A stretch of 64,000 nucleotides of DNA from Caldilineaceae bacterium SB0661_bin_34 (GCA_009841145.1 VXMJ01000006.1:44715-108714); one strand, 5' to 3'. Counted from the first letter of the stretch, positions 9,724 through 19,622 are shown. Made by a program: numbers and translations. The notes: generated by a model not told the origin, from the sequence alone.

Positions 9724-10650
9724 TCAGTTGGGAGCCCAGTCCACCATGATTTGGGCGGCAGAGCCCGAGTCGTAGTACTCGACCCTGACCAAGTGGGATC
9801 CGGCGGGCGGCGCGTAGTCCTTGAAGTAGAGTGTCGCCGACTGGGGTACCCAGCCGTCAATGACAAGGGTGTTGCCCACCCACACCCGTACGCCATCGTC
9901 CGACAGCGCCACGAACCGGTAGTTCCGGCCATTGAAGTGGAATGTGTTGGTCCAGGACACGCTGAACAAGTCGGCATGCACGCCCCGTCCAGGACTGCCC
10001 TGACCCCAGTTGAAGTTGATCGCTTGATCCGTTCGGGTCAGGACCAACGCGGCCGGAGGCTGGTAGTGGTAGTAGCTGGCACTCCACGGCCCTGCGGGGA
10101 CATGTGCGGCCGGAATGGGCGGTGGGGCGGGCACGTAGGAGGGTGCGGCGGGGACTGGTACGGGTGCCGGAGCGGGCCCGGTGCCCTGCCACGAGTAGTT
10201 CAGCCTCGCGTAGGACGGTAGGCACAGAATATTGCCCGGATTGACTGTGGCACCGGCATGAAGGTTGTTGAGTTGCGCCAGCGCGGTCGGATTGACTCCG
10301 TAGGCACCTCCAATCCATGCCAGCGTCTCGTTGGGATTGACGGTGTGCATCTGTGGGCACTGGGATGGAGTAGGCCCGATCAACCCCGGAATCGGTACAT
10401 TCAGCGTGGTTCCGACTTGTACGTACCCATGGGTCGGAATGCCAGGATTAATGCTCGCCAGTTGCTGCACGGTGATGCCGTGCCGAACGGCAATGCTGTG
10501 CACGGTGTCGCCATGCTGGACATAGTAGCCCGACCCGACAGGAGCCTGTGCCAAAACTGTGGATCCACCTACCGTTAACAAAAAGAGCAGGGCGAGGGCC
10601 AAGGCTCGCACCGTTTGCCCCGGTAGGTTGCGTGTAAAGTACCCGTGCAT
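9724..10650 (-). CDS. Secreted LysM and PA14 domain protein
   Basis: 308-aa exported protein. Signal peptide residues 1-35 (hydrophobic LALALLFLLTVGG, cut near AQA). Two LysM peptidoglycan/glycan-binding repeats follow (about 43-87 with YYVQHGDTVHSIA, and about 101-146), then a proline-alanine linker and a C-terminal PA14 domain (about 215-305; FVALSDDGVRVWV and VRVEYYD are typical strands) that usually binds carbohydrate. A role in cell-surface glycan attachment is inferred from the two modules. The ATG has GGGAG seven to eight bases upstream. The acidic secreted protein gene follows after 97 bases. Confidence 0.88.
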   Translation of the reverse strand: MHGYFTRNLPGQTVRALALALLFLLTVGGSTVLAQAPVGSGYYVQHGDTVHSIAVRHGITVQQLASINPGIPTHGYVQVGTTLNVPIPGLIGPTPSQCPQMHTVNPNETLAWIGGAYGVNPTALAQLNNLHAGATVNPGNILCLPSYARLNYSWQGTGPAPAPVPVPAAPSYVPAPPPIPAAHVPAGPWSASYYHYQPPAALVLTRTDQAINFNWGQGSPGRGVHADLFSVSWTNTFHFNGRNYRFVALSDDGVRVWVGNTLVIDGWVPQSATLYFKDYAPPAGSHLVRVEYYDSGSAAQIMVDWAPN

Positions 10651-11440
10651 GGACGTGCTCCCGAGCTAGCCGGGTTCTGCGTGTCGCGCTTGTTGCGCGG
10701 TGCCGGCCTTTGCCGATCAAGGTGGCGCTGGCCTGAGCTGTCTGCGAAGTAGAACGGGCGGACAACCCTCGGTGAGGAGGCTGAGGGCTGTGAGAAGGAG
10801 AGGAGAGTGTTGCTGGCCTGTTCACACCATTTAGTTCAGGACTGGCGCGAACCTTAAGGGCGGTCTTGGCTGGTGCAGGACCTCGTTGGCTGAGTCAATA
10901 TTTCAAGTATACACCTAATCGCGCAGTGGTGGGTGTTGTAGATCCTTAAACCCCTGCCGTTGTTCTCGATCCAGGTCCGGGCTTGGCGATGAGCCCTCGC
11001 AATGGTCGCACGCAAGACCAGTTGGGATTCGGTGCCCATGGTGTTTTGTGGGGCGGCGCACTATCGGTGAATTGGTCGCCACCGCGATGGAATTGGTGGT
11101 GCGATCTGTGCCTAGCACATCATCGATTTACGCTCGCACGGTCCATGCGGGTTCATGGTTCCCACACCTCCATCGAGGACCGCACAGCTTTGCTGGAGTG
11201 GCCATGTTGGATGTTGTGAAGAGTCCGGAACAGGTCCTTGCCAGCCCTTGAAGCCCTCCTAAGGTTATGAGAAAGGCGGGCAGTGGCATGAGGCTCATGA
11301 CTCGGTGGAAAGGGAGTCGAGAGCCCGCGCACGGGTGTTGCCTTTCCGGGAGGCTGTTAGCTTGATTGCAAAGATTCGGCAGTGTGCATTGCTTCCCTAC
11401 AGGGTTGTGGGGGCTGTGATTCTAAGGGTGATCAACGAAT
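10651..11440. other. 790-bp gene-free stretch
   Basis: Between the LysM-PA14 gene start and folD end. Only short, unrelated frames exist on both strands, none with recognisable similarity. No tRNA, rRNA, tmRNA or RNase P signature was seen. It could hold a decayed element or an unrecognised RNA. Confidence 0.5.
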
Positions 11441-12337
11441 CTACTCCTCAACGGATGGCCAATCCCATTCTGTCCAAATCGCCTCTCCAAGCTGGCGGGC
11501 CAGAGCCCTGTAGGCATTGCGCATAAGCATAATGGTGGTAAGGGGTCCAATGCCTCCCGGTACCGGAGTCAACCAACCGGCCTTGGAACCCACTGAATCC
11601 GGATCGCAATCTCCCAGCACCGTCTTACCGACATATGTGGTCCCGATGTCAAGAACCACGGCATCTTTTTTTACATGATTGCCGGTGATGAGACCTGGCT
11701 TGCCTACTGCCACGCATAGGATGTCGGCTTCCGCGGTGAGGGATGCCAGGTTCCTGGTGTGCGCGTGGGCAATGGTTACCGTACAGCGCCGGTTGAGCAG
11801 GCGCATGGCCAGTGGTTTTCCGACAATCGCGCTGTGGCCCACAACCACCGCCTGCTGACCGCTCAACTCAAGGTCCAGGCTGTCCAGCAGGGCCATTGCG
11901 GCAGCCGGGGTGGGGGGTGTGAAGAATATGCCGGTATCGGCAAGCAGGTGGCCCATGTTGCCGGGCGACACGCCCTCCAAATCTTTCGAAGGTGCGATTC
12001 TCCATTGCAGCATAGTCTGATTCAGATGGGTCGGCACGGGTGTCAGCAAGATGATGCCGGTAATCTCCGCAGCAAGGTTCAGTCGATCGATGGCCTCCAT
12101 GGCGTCCGACATCCGGCAGTCTCCCGGTAGTCGCACAAGTTGATAGCCGATGCCCGTGTTGGCGCTGGCCCTGCTTTGGGCGCGCGCATAGTTCAGGGCA
12201 CCTTGATCGTCCCCGACAATCACGGCCGCGATGGTGGCCGCATGGCCAGTGCGTTCCTGGAATTCGCGCACATCCTTCGCGGTCCGGCGTCGGAGTCGCC
12301 GGGCCAACGCGCGGCCCTTGAGCGGTTTGGCAGTCAC
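11441..12337 (-). CDS. folD: FolD-family methylenetetrahydrofolate dehydrogenase, cyclohydrolase site altered
   Basis: 298-aa FolD homologue oxidising 5,10-methylene-THF to methenyl-THF. The Rossmann part is intact (VVVGHSAIVGKP, ADILCVAVGKPG, VPGGIGPLTT). Against E. coli FolD, Tyr50 is kept (NYARAQ), but catalytic Lys54 is Gln, Gln98 of VQLPLP is Leu (LLTPVP), and Asp121 of KDVDG is Glu (KDLEG). These residues drive the cyclohydrolase step, so this protein is probably dehydrogenase-only. The GTG start at 12337 overlaps the fchA stop as GTGA, a coupled pair in which FchA can do the hydrolysis. A longer upstream open frame is fchA's shadow. Confidence 0.92.
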   Translation of the reverse strand: MTAKPLKGRALARRLRRRTAKDVREFQERTGHAATIAAVIVGDDQGALNYARAQSRASANTGIGYQLVRLPGDCRMSDAMEAIDRLNLAAEITGIILLTPVPTHLNQTMLQWRIAPSKDLEGVSPGNMGHLLADTGIFFTPPTPAAAMALLDSLDLELSGQQAVVVGHSAIVGKPLAMRLLNRRCTVTIAHAHTRNLASLTAEADILCVAVGKPGLITGNHVKKDAVVLDIGTTYVGKTVLGDCDPDSVGSKAGWLTPVPGGIGPLTTIMLMRNAYRALARQLGEAIWTEWDWPSVEE

Positions 12338-12987
12338 CGAGATTGATCCATGCGTTCCGTACAACGGTCCAGGGTGCGACTGCTGAACCTGACCGCATCC
12401 TTGATGCAGGCCGCGATGTCGGCTGCCAACGCTTGTTGCTCCGCACCGGGTGTGGCCATGCACAGGTTGACATGCACATTGACGTTGCTGCTGTGAACGG
12501 CTGCCAGTAGCAGGTGGGTGCCTACCATCACATCGGACAACACCGTCCTGTTGCCGCGGTTTGCCACTTCCCAGGTGTCCCCGAGCACCCCCCGGCAGGT
12601 GTCCGCGACCTGAAGGGGCACGGTGGCTGCCGTGTGCAGAGCCCGGTCGAGTTCCGCGCGTCGGACTGCCCGTGCAGATGGATCGTGTGCCGACAGCTTC
12701 AGGCAGCGGTCCACTTCGGCATACGCGGCAGCGTCCTGATCGGCCAGGTTCAGCAACTCCAAACGGCTGGCCTCCAGCCGCTGCTGGATCGGCCGCAGGA
12801 TCCCGTCGTGGCGCTGAAACCGCCTGCGGCCTACTGTCAGATTCAGGACCATGCACAGCAAGGCTGTTCCGTGGGAGCCGGTCACGGCGGCGGCAGTTCC
12901 ACCACCCGGAACGGGCTCGCGGGACGCAAGGGCGTCCAGGAACGCGGCGGTGGGGATGGACTGGAACGAATTCAAGGATGGGGGCAA
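12334..12987 (-). CDS. fchA: Methenyltetrahydrofolate cyclohydrolase FchA (formiminotransferase-cyclodeaminase family)
   Basis: 217-aa all-helical protein of the FTCD C-terminal / FchA family. The signature PVPGGGTAAAVTGSHG (about residues 26-41) followed by an NLTVG segment matches known cyclohydrolases that convert methenyl-THF to 10-formyl-THF. It is translationally coupled to folD downstream. The apparent start is TTG with no clear Shine-Dalgarno sequence; no ATG exists at a sensible position, so the exact N terminus is uncertain. Divergently transcribed from lon across about 200 bases. Confidence 0.88.
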   Translation of the reverse strand: MPPSLNSFQSIPTAAFLDALASREPVPGGGTAAAVTGSHGTALLCMVLNLTVGRRRFQRHDGILRPIQQRLEASRLELLNLADQDAAAYAEVDRCLKLSAHDPSARAVRRAELDRALHTAATVPLQVADTCRGVLGDTWEVANRGNRTVLSDVMVGTHLLLAAVHSSNVNVHVNLCMATPGAEQQALAADIAACIKDAVRFSSRTLDRCTERMDQSR

Positions 12988-13124
12988 GGAGCCGACGGAA
13001 CGCGCGATTATAAGTTGTTAACCAGGCCGCGGTCCCATATCCGGTGTCCTTGACTGTTGGATTTACGGTCTGTGTATGTGTTCCGTTAAGGTTCGCCGGA
13101 GGCCGGTTTTGCGGCGAATCCTTG

Positions 13125-13133
13125 TGCTAGACT
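13125..13133 (+). promoter_or_regulatory. Extended -10 promoter (TGC-TAGACT) for lon
   Basis: TGC plus TAGACT (13128-13133) about 55 bases before the lon ATG. A small inverted repeat (CGCCG...CGGCG, 13094-13116) overlaps the -35 region and could be a regulator site. No CIRCE or HAIR heat-shock element is visible. Confidence 0.4.
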
Positions 13134-13187
13134 CGCTTTTCCAAGGCAGAAACCGCCTGCCTGGCGCAGAAGGTAGACAGTCCCCAG

Positions 13188-15779
13188 ATGGATGACGAAC
13201 GGGTAGACAACCACTCGGATCAGGAAGAGGTTCTGTATGAATCGGACGAGATCAGGAATCTGGGAGACCCCGAAGTGTCGGAGGGGGAGGCGGACCACCT
13301 GAAGGATCTGCCGGTCATTCCCCTTCAGGGTCTGGTTGTGTATCCGTACATGTGGATACCCCTGACCATGGGGCAGCCCCGCAGCCTGCGCATCATCCGC
13401 GACAACATGCCCACCCAGCGCCATGTTGTGCTGGTGGCCTCCCGATCCGAGGACCAGGAACCCGGCCCGGACGAAATTTCCGGTATCGGTGTGGTCGCGG
13501 TCATCCACAAAGTGATGAGGGCGCCGGACGGCGTCCTGCGCGTGCTGGTACGGGCATTGGACCGGGTCCGAGTCACTACCTGGAGCCAGTTGGACCCGTA
13601 CCTGCGGGCGGAGGTGGAGGCCCAGCCGGAAACGGTTGAGGAAGGAGAGGAAATGACGGCGCTGGTGCGGCTGCTGCGCACTCGGTACCGGGAATATGCC
13701 GAACTCGACCGCCAGACTCCCAGCGAAGTGGCCGAGATGGCGTTGGACACCCGCTCCCCCTTGCAGTTCACCTATCTGATTGCCGGCAGCCTGCCCATGG
13801 ACGTGGAGCAGAGCATGCAGGTCCTCGGCGAGGACAGCACTGCGGCGAAGATGCGCATCGTGCTGGGCATCCTGGACCAGGAAATCAAGATCATGGAGCT
13901 GGGACAGCAAATCCAGTCCCAAGCCCAAGGCGAGATGGAACGCTCCCAAAGGGAGTTCTTCCTGCGCGAACAAATGAAGGTCATCAACAAGGAACTCGGC
14001 GACGAAGATGACCAGATGGTGGACATCAAGGAACTGGAGGCCAGCATTGCCGAGGCGAACATGCCCCCCACGGCCACGGAGGAGGCGACGCGTGAGTTGA
14101 ACCGGCTGCGGCGGGTGCCGATTCAGGCGGCCGAATATTCCGTGATCAAGTCGTACATCGAAACCCTGGTCGGCCTGCCCTGGAACAACAGCTCGTCCGA
14201 CAGCCTGGACCTGCGCAGGGCCCGCCGCGTCCTCAACGAGGACCACTACGGCCTGACGGACATCAAGAGCCGTATCCTCGAGTATCTGGCGGTGCGCAAG
14301 CTGCGCCAGACCCGGCGGTCCGAGCAGCATGAGGAAGTGAACCTGTGGGACAAGATTCGCAGGGAGCGCGAAGGGGTGGTCCTGTGCTTTGTGGGGCCAC
14401 CCGGCGTGGGCAAGACCAGCCTGGGCATCAGCATTGCCCGCGCCATGAAGCGGGAATTCGTGCGTCTGGCACTGGGCGGTGTGCGCGACGAGGCCGAAAT
14501 CAGGGGTTTCCGGCGCACCTATGTGGGGGCCATGCCGGGCCGCATCATCCAGAACCTGCGGCGGTGCGGAACCAACAACCCCGTCTTCATGCTGGACGAG
14601 GTGGACAAGCTGGGTTCGGACTTCCGCGGCGATCCCAGCAGTGCCCTGCTCGAAGTGCTGGATCCCGAGCAGAACCGGGAATTCAACGATCACTACCTCG
14701 ACGTGCCGTTCGACCTGAGTAATGTGATGTTCATCACGACCGCCAACATGGTGGAGGCCATTCCGCCGGCCCTGGCTGATCGGATGGAAATCATCCAGCT
14801 GAGCAGCTACACGGAGGAGGAGAAGGTCAAGATCGCGCAGAACTACCTGCTGCCGCGCCAGGTTCGGGAGAATGGCCTGCACGAGGATGAAATCGGCTTC
14901 ACGAAAGGTGCCCTGCAAACCATCGTGCGCGGCTATACGAACGAAGCCGGTGTCCGCGAATTGGAGCGCAACATCGCCAAGCTCTGTCGCAAGACCGCCA
15001 CGGACATTGCCACCGGTTCCTGTTCACGCATTACGCGTGTCCGCAAGAACCAGGTGATGGAGCACCTGGGCAAGCCCAAGTACCACAGCGAACAGCTCTC
15101 CCACCGCACCGACATGCCGGGTGTGGCCACCGGTCTGGCTTGGACCATGACCGGCGGCGACGTGCTGTTCATTGAGTCCATCATCATGCCCGGCGAGCAG
15201 GCCTTCCAGATTACGGGCCAGTTGGGGGACGTAATGCGGGAGAGTGGCCAGGCCGCCCTGAGCTTCATCCGTTCCCGAGCCCGCGATCTGGGTATCGAAC
15301 CCGGCATGTTCTCCAACCACTCCATTCACGTCCACATTCCAGCCGGTTCCATCCCCAAGGACGGGCCGAGCGCCGGCATTACGATGGCAACGTCGCTGGC
15401 ATCGCTGTTGACCCGGCGGCCGGTACGCAAGCAGGTTGGCATGACGGGGGAAATCACCCTGCGCGGCAAGGTGTTGCCCGTGGGAGGCATAAAGGAAAAG
15501 GTTTTGGCCGCCGAGCGGCTGGGCCTGACCACCATCCTGCTGCCCCGGCGCAACGAGGCGGACCTGTCTGACATACCGGAAGCCATTCGCCGCAAGCTGA
15601 AGTTTGTCCTAGTGGATGATGTCGACCAGGTGCTCGAAGCGGCCCTGGAGCCAAACGTGGACACGGTCTGGGTGAGCAGGGCCAAGCGCGATCCGCAGTC
15701 GGAGCCGCGGCCCCTGCCATTGGACTTGCCCCTGAAACTGCCCAAGGTGACTTCCAGGGATCCGCAACCCAGGGTGTAG
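13188..15779 (+). CDS. lon: ATP-dependent Lon protease
   Basis: 863-aa cytosolic AAA+ protease of the LonA type. An unusually acidic N-terminal tail (residues 1-40) precedes the substrate-binding LAN domain ([11 protein letters not shown]). Walker A GPPGVGKT is at about residue 404, Walker B FMLDEVDK at about 467, and the Ser-Lys dyad is visible as PKDGPSAG (Ser about 728) and GGIKEK (Lys about 769). Degrades misfolded and regulatory proteins. The ATG follows GAAGGTAG. Full family length. A 610-codon open frame on the opposite strand is an artefact of codon bias. Confidence 0.97.
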   Translation: MDDERVDNHSDQEEVLYESDEIRNLGDPEVSEGEADHLKDLPVIPLQGLVVYPYMWIPLTMGQPRSLRIIRDNMPTQRHVVLVASRSEDQEPGPDEISGIGVVAVIHKVMRAPDGVLRVLVRALDRVRVTTWSQLDPYLRAEVEAQPETVEEGEEMTALVRLLRTRYREYAELDRQTPSEVAEMALDTRSPLQFTYLIAGSLPMDVEQSMQVLGEDSTAAKMRIVLGILDQEIKIMELGQQIQSQAQGEMERSQREFFLREQMKVINKELGDEDDQMVDIKELEASIAEANMPPTATEEATRELNRLRRVPIQAAEYSVIKSYIETLVGLPWNNSSSDSLDLRRARRVLNEDHYGLTDIKSRILEYLAVRKLRQTRRSEQHEEVNLWDKIRREREGVVLCFVGPPGVGKTSLGISIARAMKREFVRLALGGVRDEAEIRGFRRTYVGAMPGRIIQNLRRCGTNNPVFMLDEVDKLGSDFRGDPSSALLEVLDPEQNREFNDHYLDVPFDLSNVMFITTANMVEAIPPALADRMEIIQLSSYTEEEKVKIAQNYLLPRQVRENGLHEDEIGFTKGALQTIVRGYTNEAGVRELERNIAKLCRKTATDIATGSCSRITRVRKNQVMEHLGKPKYHSEQLSHRTDMPGVATGLAWTMTGGDVLFIESIIMPGEQAFQITGQLGDVMRESGQAALSFIRSRARDLGIEPGMFSNHSIHVHIPAGSIPKDGPSAGITMATSLASLLTRRPVRKQVGMTGEITLRGKVLPVGGIKEKVLAAERLGLTTILLPRRNEADLSDIPEAIRRKLKFVLVDDVDQVLEAALEPNVDTVWVSRAKRDPQSEPRPLPLDLPLKLPKVTSRDPQPRV

Positions 15780-16092
15780 GCCGGGACAGTCGAGTACCAA
15801 CTACTTGGGATGGCGTCGCCTGCGGCTACGTTCCATACGCGGATTTGGGCGTCACCAGCTCAGCGACGCAACAAATGCAGGACCAGGCGGTGACGGCCCT
15901 GTCCGACCGCAAAGGCAGAGCACTGTGGAAGCAGTTGTCTTGGTGGTAGCCGATCCGCTGCCGTGGTCGGACACTTTCGTCAGTGTCGACGGTTGAAACG
16001 GATCCAAAGGCGTTGGGTGGCAATGGTTCGGCCAAAGAGGCGTCGTCAAACCTGCCTTCCAGTTCGCTCCGCACGACACCGGAACACTTGGA
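15780..16092. other. Gene-free stretch between convergent lon and sulfatase genes
   Basis: 313 bases, no supported gene, no clear terminator hairpin with a T-run. Confidence 0.5.
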
Positions 16093-17547
16093 TCATTGAG
16101 CGAAGGACCTGAAGGCTGGCTGTTCGCCCGGGACCGGGGAGTTGGTGAACGCTCCGCGCGCCAATACCGCCGCCCGACCACCGGCTGCGGCCACGCGGGC
16201 AACCTGGTCGGAATGGGCTTCGGCGTTGACGGAGTCCGGGTCCAGCAGCGCGCGCAACTCATCCGCGAATCCTCGCATCCTTGCCGCGTGTTCGGGGAGA
16301 TCGGCAAGGTTGGTTAATTCCAAAGGGTCTTCAAGCATGTCGTACAGCAATGGACTGCGGCCCGTGAAGTGCACGTACTTGTACCTACGGTTTCTCAACA
16401 GGTACCAGGCATCCTCCGTGCCGACCGTGTGGTATTCGCTGAAGACGGTGCGGTCGCCAGCCTCGTCCGCCAAGGTGCCAAACAACGATTGGCCGGGCAG
16501 ATCCCGATCCTCCGGCTGTTCGGCGACGCCCGTGGCCTCCAGCACGGTCTGGAAACAGTCGACCAGGCTGACGGGCACTTCGCAGGTGCGATCGGCCGGA
16601 ATCTCCGGCCCCGCCATGATGAGAGGCACGGCGCAGGTTTCGTCATGAGGGCTGAACTTCCCAAACAGCCCGCGCGCACCATGGCTTTCCCCATGGTCGC
16701 TGCTGTACAGGACCCGGGTGTTGGCGGCCAGGCCCAGATCGGTTAGGGCATTCAGTATCTGGCCGATCTGGTCATCCAGGAAGGTGCAGACGCCGTAGTA
16801 GGCGGCCATCATGTGCCGCATCTCGGCTTCCGTCACGTCCTCAAGGGAAAAGAACTGCCGCATCCAGGCCAAGGCTGGATGGGCGCTTCCTGCGGGTTCG
16901 GGGGGCAGTGTCAGGCTGTCGGGATCGTACAACTCGAAATACTCGGGCGGGGCGATGTATGGTGGATGGGGACAGACATAGGACAGGAACAGGGCCCACG
17001 GAGGCTCGTCCGCTTCTGCGCGCGCCTGTAGCCATGCCTTGGCGTTGGCGGTGTTGCGCCGGTCGTACTCAAGATACGTTGAGTTGCCCGGACCGGCCTC
17101 GCGCACCCCGCGCCAGGCCTGTCGGCGCGGTGGATCCCGTCGTACGGAAGCCAGGATGTCCCCCTGTCCGTCGACGATGTGCAGCGGTTCGATCTCGCGG
17201 CCGAAGCCGTTGTCGTCCTGCGCACCCCTGAAATGAAGTTTGCCGATGGAGTCGACTCTGTGGCCCGCTTCGCGCAGCCGGTGGTGCCAACTGGGTACCG
17301 AACCCGTGTACGGCATCGAGTTGTCCCAGGTTCGAAGCTGGTGGACATAGCGGCCCGTGGCCAGCGAGGCCCGTGCCGGTACGCAGATGGGACAGGGTGT
17401 ATAGGCTGCACTGAAACGCGTTCCGCCCGCAGCCAAACGGTCCAGGTTGGGCGTGTGGACCTCCGGACTCCCAGCGTTGCCCATGGCCCTGGGATTGTGT
17501 TGGTCTGAGAGGATGAACAGTAGATTGGCTGGTCTTACCTTGTCCAC
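16093..17547 (-). CDS. Sulfatase family protein (alkaline phosphatase superfamily)
   Basis: 484-aa type I sulfatase. The maturation motif C-x-P-A-R is present as CVPAR (Cys55, to be oxidised to formylglycine), preceded by metal-binding LLFILSDQHNP (Asp15) and followed by the SSDHGESHG metal site near the middle. No signal peptide, so a cytosolic or unconventional location is likely. The GTG start lies inside the end of the upstream prenyltransferase gene (13-base overlap), implying translational coupling. It could hydrolyse sulfate or phosphate esters; the substrate is unknown. No sulfatase-maturing enzyme is in the window. Confidence 0.9.
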   Translation of the reverse strand: MDKVRPANLLFILSDQHNPRAMGNAGSPEVHTPNLDRLAAGGTRFSAAYTPCPICVPARASLATGRYVHQLRTWDNSMPYTGSVPSWHHRLREAGHRVDSIGKLHFRGAQDDNGFGREIEPLHIVDGQGDILASVRRDPPRRQAWRGVREAGPGNSTYLEYDRRNTANAKAWLQARAEADEPPWALFLSYVCPHPPYIAPPEYFELYDPDSLTLPPEPAGSAHPALAWMRQFFSLEDVTEAEMRHMMAAYYGVCTFLDDQIGQILNALTDLGLAANTRVLYSSDHGESHGARGLFGKFSPHDETCAVPLIMAGPEIPADRTCEVPVSLVDCFQTVLEATGVAEQPEDRDLPGQSLFGTLADEAGDRTVFSEYHTVGTEDAWYLLRNRRYKYVHFTGRSPLLYDMLEDPLELTNLADLPEHAARMRGFADELRALLDPDSVNAEAHSDQVARVAAAGGRAAVLARGAFTNSPVPGEQPAFRSFAQ

Positions 17548-18446
17548 ATCGGCATCCCATAAATGACTGTGAGCGTGGCTGCCAGATATCCCAGCAGGGA
17601 CAGCAGCAACGGTTTGCAGAGAAATGGCAGGAGTTCAGGCTGTTCGCCGGCGTGATGGCGCAGAACCTGCCACAGGTACAGCCCTATTATCAGGCCGGCA
17701 AAGGGGATGGTGATCCCCATCGACCAACCGGGGGCCGTGCGCGAAGAGGCTGCGAGTGCATACAGGGTATAGGCCCCTGCCAGGACGGTGGCAGAGGCCC
17801 AAACGGCCGCGCCCGTTGTACGCAGCGATACTTTGCGCAGTCCCGGCCTGAACTGGACGGCGACTCCACCGTGGGAACCGAGTTCCGAGTGGCGCTTTCC
17901 CGCAGCCAGCAGCAAGGCAGTGATGCCAGCGCATGCCAGGAGCCAAGGGCTGGTGTTGCCGATGTCGTTTCCGGCGCCGGCTAAAACCCGTAGTGGAAAA
18001 CCGAGGGCGATGATGATGATGTCAAGGCCCGGATGTTGCTTCAGACCTGCCGAGTACAGGGTGTTGACCAACAGGAAGATTGCCACCCAAAAGGTGGCGG
18101 TTCCGCCGGCCGCCGCCGACACTGAGAGGCTGGTCACTGCCAGTAGGGCGGCAAAGATTCGAGCGGCTCGGATTGATAAGGAGCCATCGGCCACTGGCCG
18201 GCCGCGTTTGCGGGGGTGCAGCCGATCCAGTTCGACATCCTGCGTGTCGTTGAATGCATAGGCGGCACTTGAGGCCAGGCAAAACGAGACCACCGCAACA
18301 ACACTGGAGGTCAGTTCGCCGGGATCCAGCAGGGTGCCGGCAAAAAACGGGACGGCCACCACGAACAGGTTTTTGGTCCACTGCTGGGGCCGTGCCAGGC
18401 GCAGCCATGGCAGGATCCGGTTCGCCGCGGTCCCGTCGGCGGCCAC
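17535..18446 (-). CDS. UbiA family prenyltransferase, decaprenyl-phosphate phosphoribosyltransferase-like
   Basis: 303-aa polytopic membrane protein. The N-terminal LRLARPQQWTKNLFVVAVP and the Asp-rich motif NDTQDVELD (residues 66-74) followed by HPRKRGRP are characteristic of the UbiA branch that includes mycobacterial decaprenyl-phosphate 5-phosphoribose synthase; the second motif near GLKQHPGLDI is also present. Such enzymes move phosphoribose onto a polyprenyl phosphate for cell-wall arabinan. The GTG start is four bases after the LCP gene stop. The tight cluster with an LCP ligase and a sulfatase supports an envelope-glycopolymer role, but the actual donor and acceptor are inferred. Confidence 0.85.
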   Translation of the reverse strand: MAADGTAANRILPWLRLARPQQWTKNLFVVAVPFFAGTLLDPGELTSSVVAVVSFCLASSAAYAFNDTQDVELDRLHPRKRGRPVADGSLSIRAARIFAALLAVTSLSVSAAAGGTATFWVAIFLLVNTLYSAGLKQHPGLDIIIIALGFPLRVLAGAGNDIGNTSPWLLACAGITALLLAAGKRHSELGSHGGVAVQFRPGLRKVSLRTTGAAVWASATVLAGAYTLYALAASSRTAPGWSMGITIPFAGLIIGLYLWQVLRHHAGEQPELLPFLCKPLLLSLLGYLAATLTVIYGMPMWTR

Positions 18447-18449
18447 GGC

Positions 18450-19622
18450 CTAGGAACTGGCGTCGGCGGCCACCGACGGGGCATGCAATGGTTTCACGAA
18501 AACGCCAAAAAAGTCGGACAACGCGGCTCGAATGGCCGTTCGGTCCGGGATCAGGACCCACATGCCTTCTTCGGAGATGGCCTCTTCGCCATGATGTCGA
18601 TCCAGGATGAGCCTGCGCCCCATTTGAGGGGTGTTGGCCGCTCCCATTTGGGCCAGTTGCAACATCCGAGCGACGTTCATGTCGGTGCCGAAGTTGCCCC
18701 GTAGCGTACGGATGATGTTGGGCGCGGCCGCCAGCAGACCGGCGGTGTTGTTGGGATCGGATACCTGACGAAGCACTGCGCTGATAACAGCCTGTTGCCG
18801 GCCAATTCGGCCATAGTCGCCGTCCTGGGTGCGCGTGCGGGCGTACTTGAGGGTCGTAATCCCGTCAAGGTGCTGGAAACCAGCCGGCAGTTCGAAGGTT
18901 TCGACACCGTAGTCGGGCGTTGGGTACTTCTCGTCGTAAATGGCCCACGGGACATAAATGTCGATGCCGCCCAAGAGGTCGATGATGCGGACAAACCCGT
19001 CGAAGTTGACCCAGGCGTAGTGGTCGATGGGTTGATTCAGGAATGCGGACAGCGTGTCGGCCAAGAGGCGTTCGCCGCCGCCGGTGGAAGGCACGGTTTC
19101 GCCGAGCGAGTAGACCAGATTGACTTTGGTCGGAGGAAATCCGGGCACCGGAACCCACAGGTCGCGGGGAATCGAAAGGATGTCAAGCGCATTGGTGTCC
19201 TGGTTCCAGCTCAGGAGCATCAGTGTGTCCGTACGCGGGGCAGACGGATCTTGCACGCGGGTGTCGAAACCGAACAACAAGATGTTCAGGCGATCTTCCC
19301 GTTGCACGGTGGAGAAGACTGGTTCCCGGTCGGGGAGTTGCGGCGATGCCGGTACCTCCGGCTGTGGCGGGTTGTCGGCTGCCGGCGCAGTCGCGGGCGC
19401 GATTTCGGCAGGGGTCCCGTTGGGTGGTTGCGGTATGTGAATCGTGACTGTGGTCGTGTTCACGGCTTCTTCATAGGCCATGTTGAACACGAGCCTGCTG
19501 ACAATGTAGACGCAGACGGCCAGAACTGCACCCAATGCGGCGATGGTACCGCTCCAGACTAGCCGCCTGGGTTGGGATAACCGGGCAGGAGGCCCGGTAA
19601 CGGCGTCGGTCGACATGTCCAT
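18450..19622 (-). CDS. LytR-CpsA-Psr (LCP) family protein
   Basis: 390-aa membrane-anchored protein: one transmembrane helix (about residues 23-48), a Pro/Ala-rich linker, then the LCP domain (about 115-270) with LFGFDTR, the conserved SIPRDLWV and the R-rich KYARTR...GDYGRIGRQQ segment that binds the polyprenyl pyrophosphate. LCP enzymes transfer glycopolymers from lipid carriers to peptidoglycan or other wall acceptors outside the membrane. First gene of a probable three-gene operon with the UbiA-type enzyme and the sulfatase. Start codon choice among ATG 19622 and 19616 is open; no clear Shine-Dalgarno sequence. Confidence 0.93.
   Translation of the reverse strand: MDMSTDAVTGPPARLSQPRRLVWSGTIAALGAVLAVCVYIVSRLVFNMAYEEAVNTTTVTIHIPQPPNGTPAEIAPATAPAADNPPQPEVPASPQLPDREPVFSTVQREDRLNILLFGFDTRVQDPSAPRTDTLMLLSWNQDTNALDILSIPRDLWVPVPGFPPTKVNLVYSLGETVPSTGGGERLLADTLSAFLNQPIDHYAWVNFDGFVRIIDLLGGIDIYVPWAIYDEKYPTPDYGVETFELPAGFQHLDGITTLKYARTRTQDGDYGRIGRQQAVISAVLRQVSDPNNTAGLLAAAPNIIRTLRGNFGTDMNVARMLQLAQMGAANTPQMGRRLILDRHHGEEAISEEGMWVLIPDRTAIRAALSDFFGVFVKPLHAPSVAADASS

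Noticed and set aside
10915..11251. Possible decayed transposase in the 790-bp gap
   Set aside because: Short frames on both strands do not resemble any transposase I know and no inverted repeats frame the region.
11441..12856. FolD as a 471-aa protein
   Set aside because: The N-terminal 170 residues are the fchA gene read in another frame; the GTG at 12337 overlapping the fchA stop gives a normal FolD length.
13086..14918. 610-codon open frame opposite lon
   Set aside because: It is entirely antisense to an intact Lon protease and shows only low-complexity His/Leu/Gln-rich sequence typical of mirror frames in GC-rich genes.
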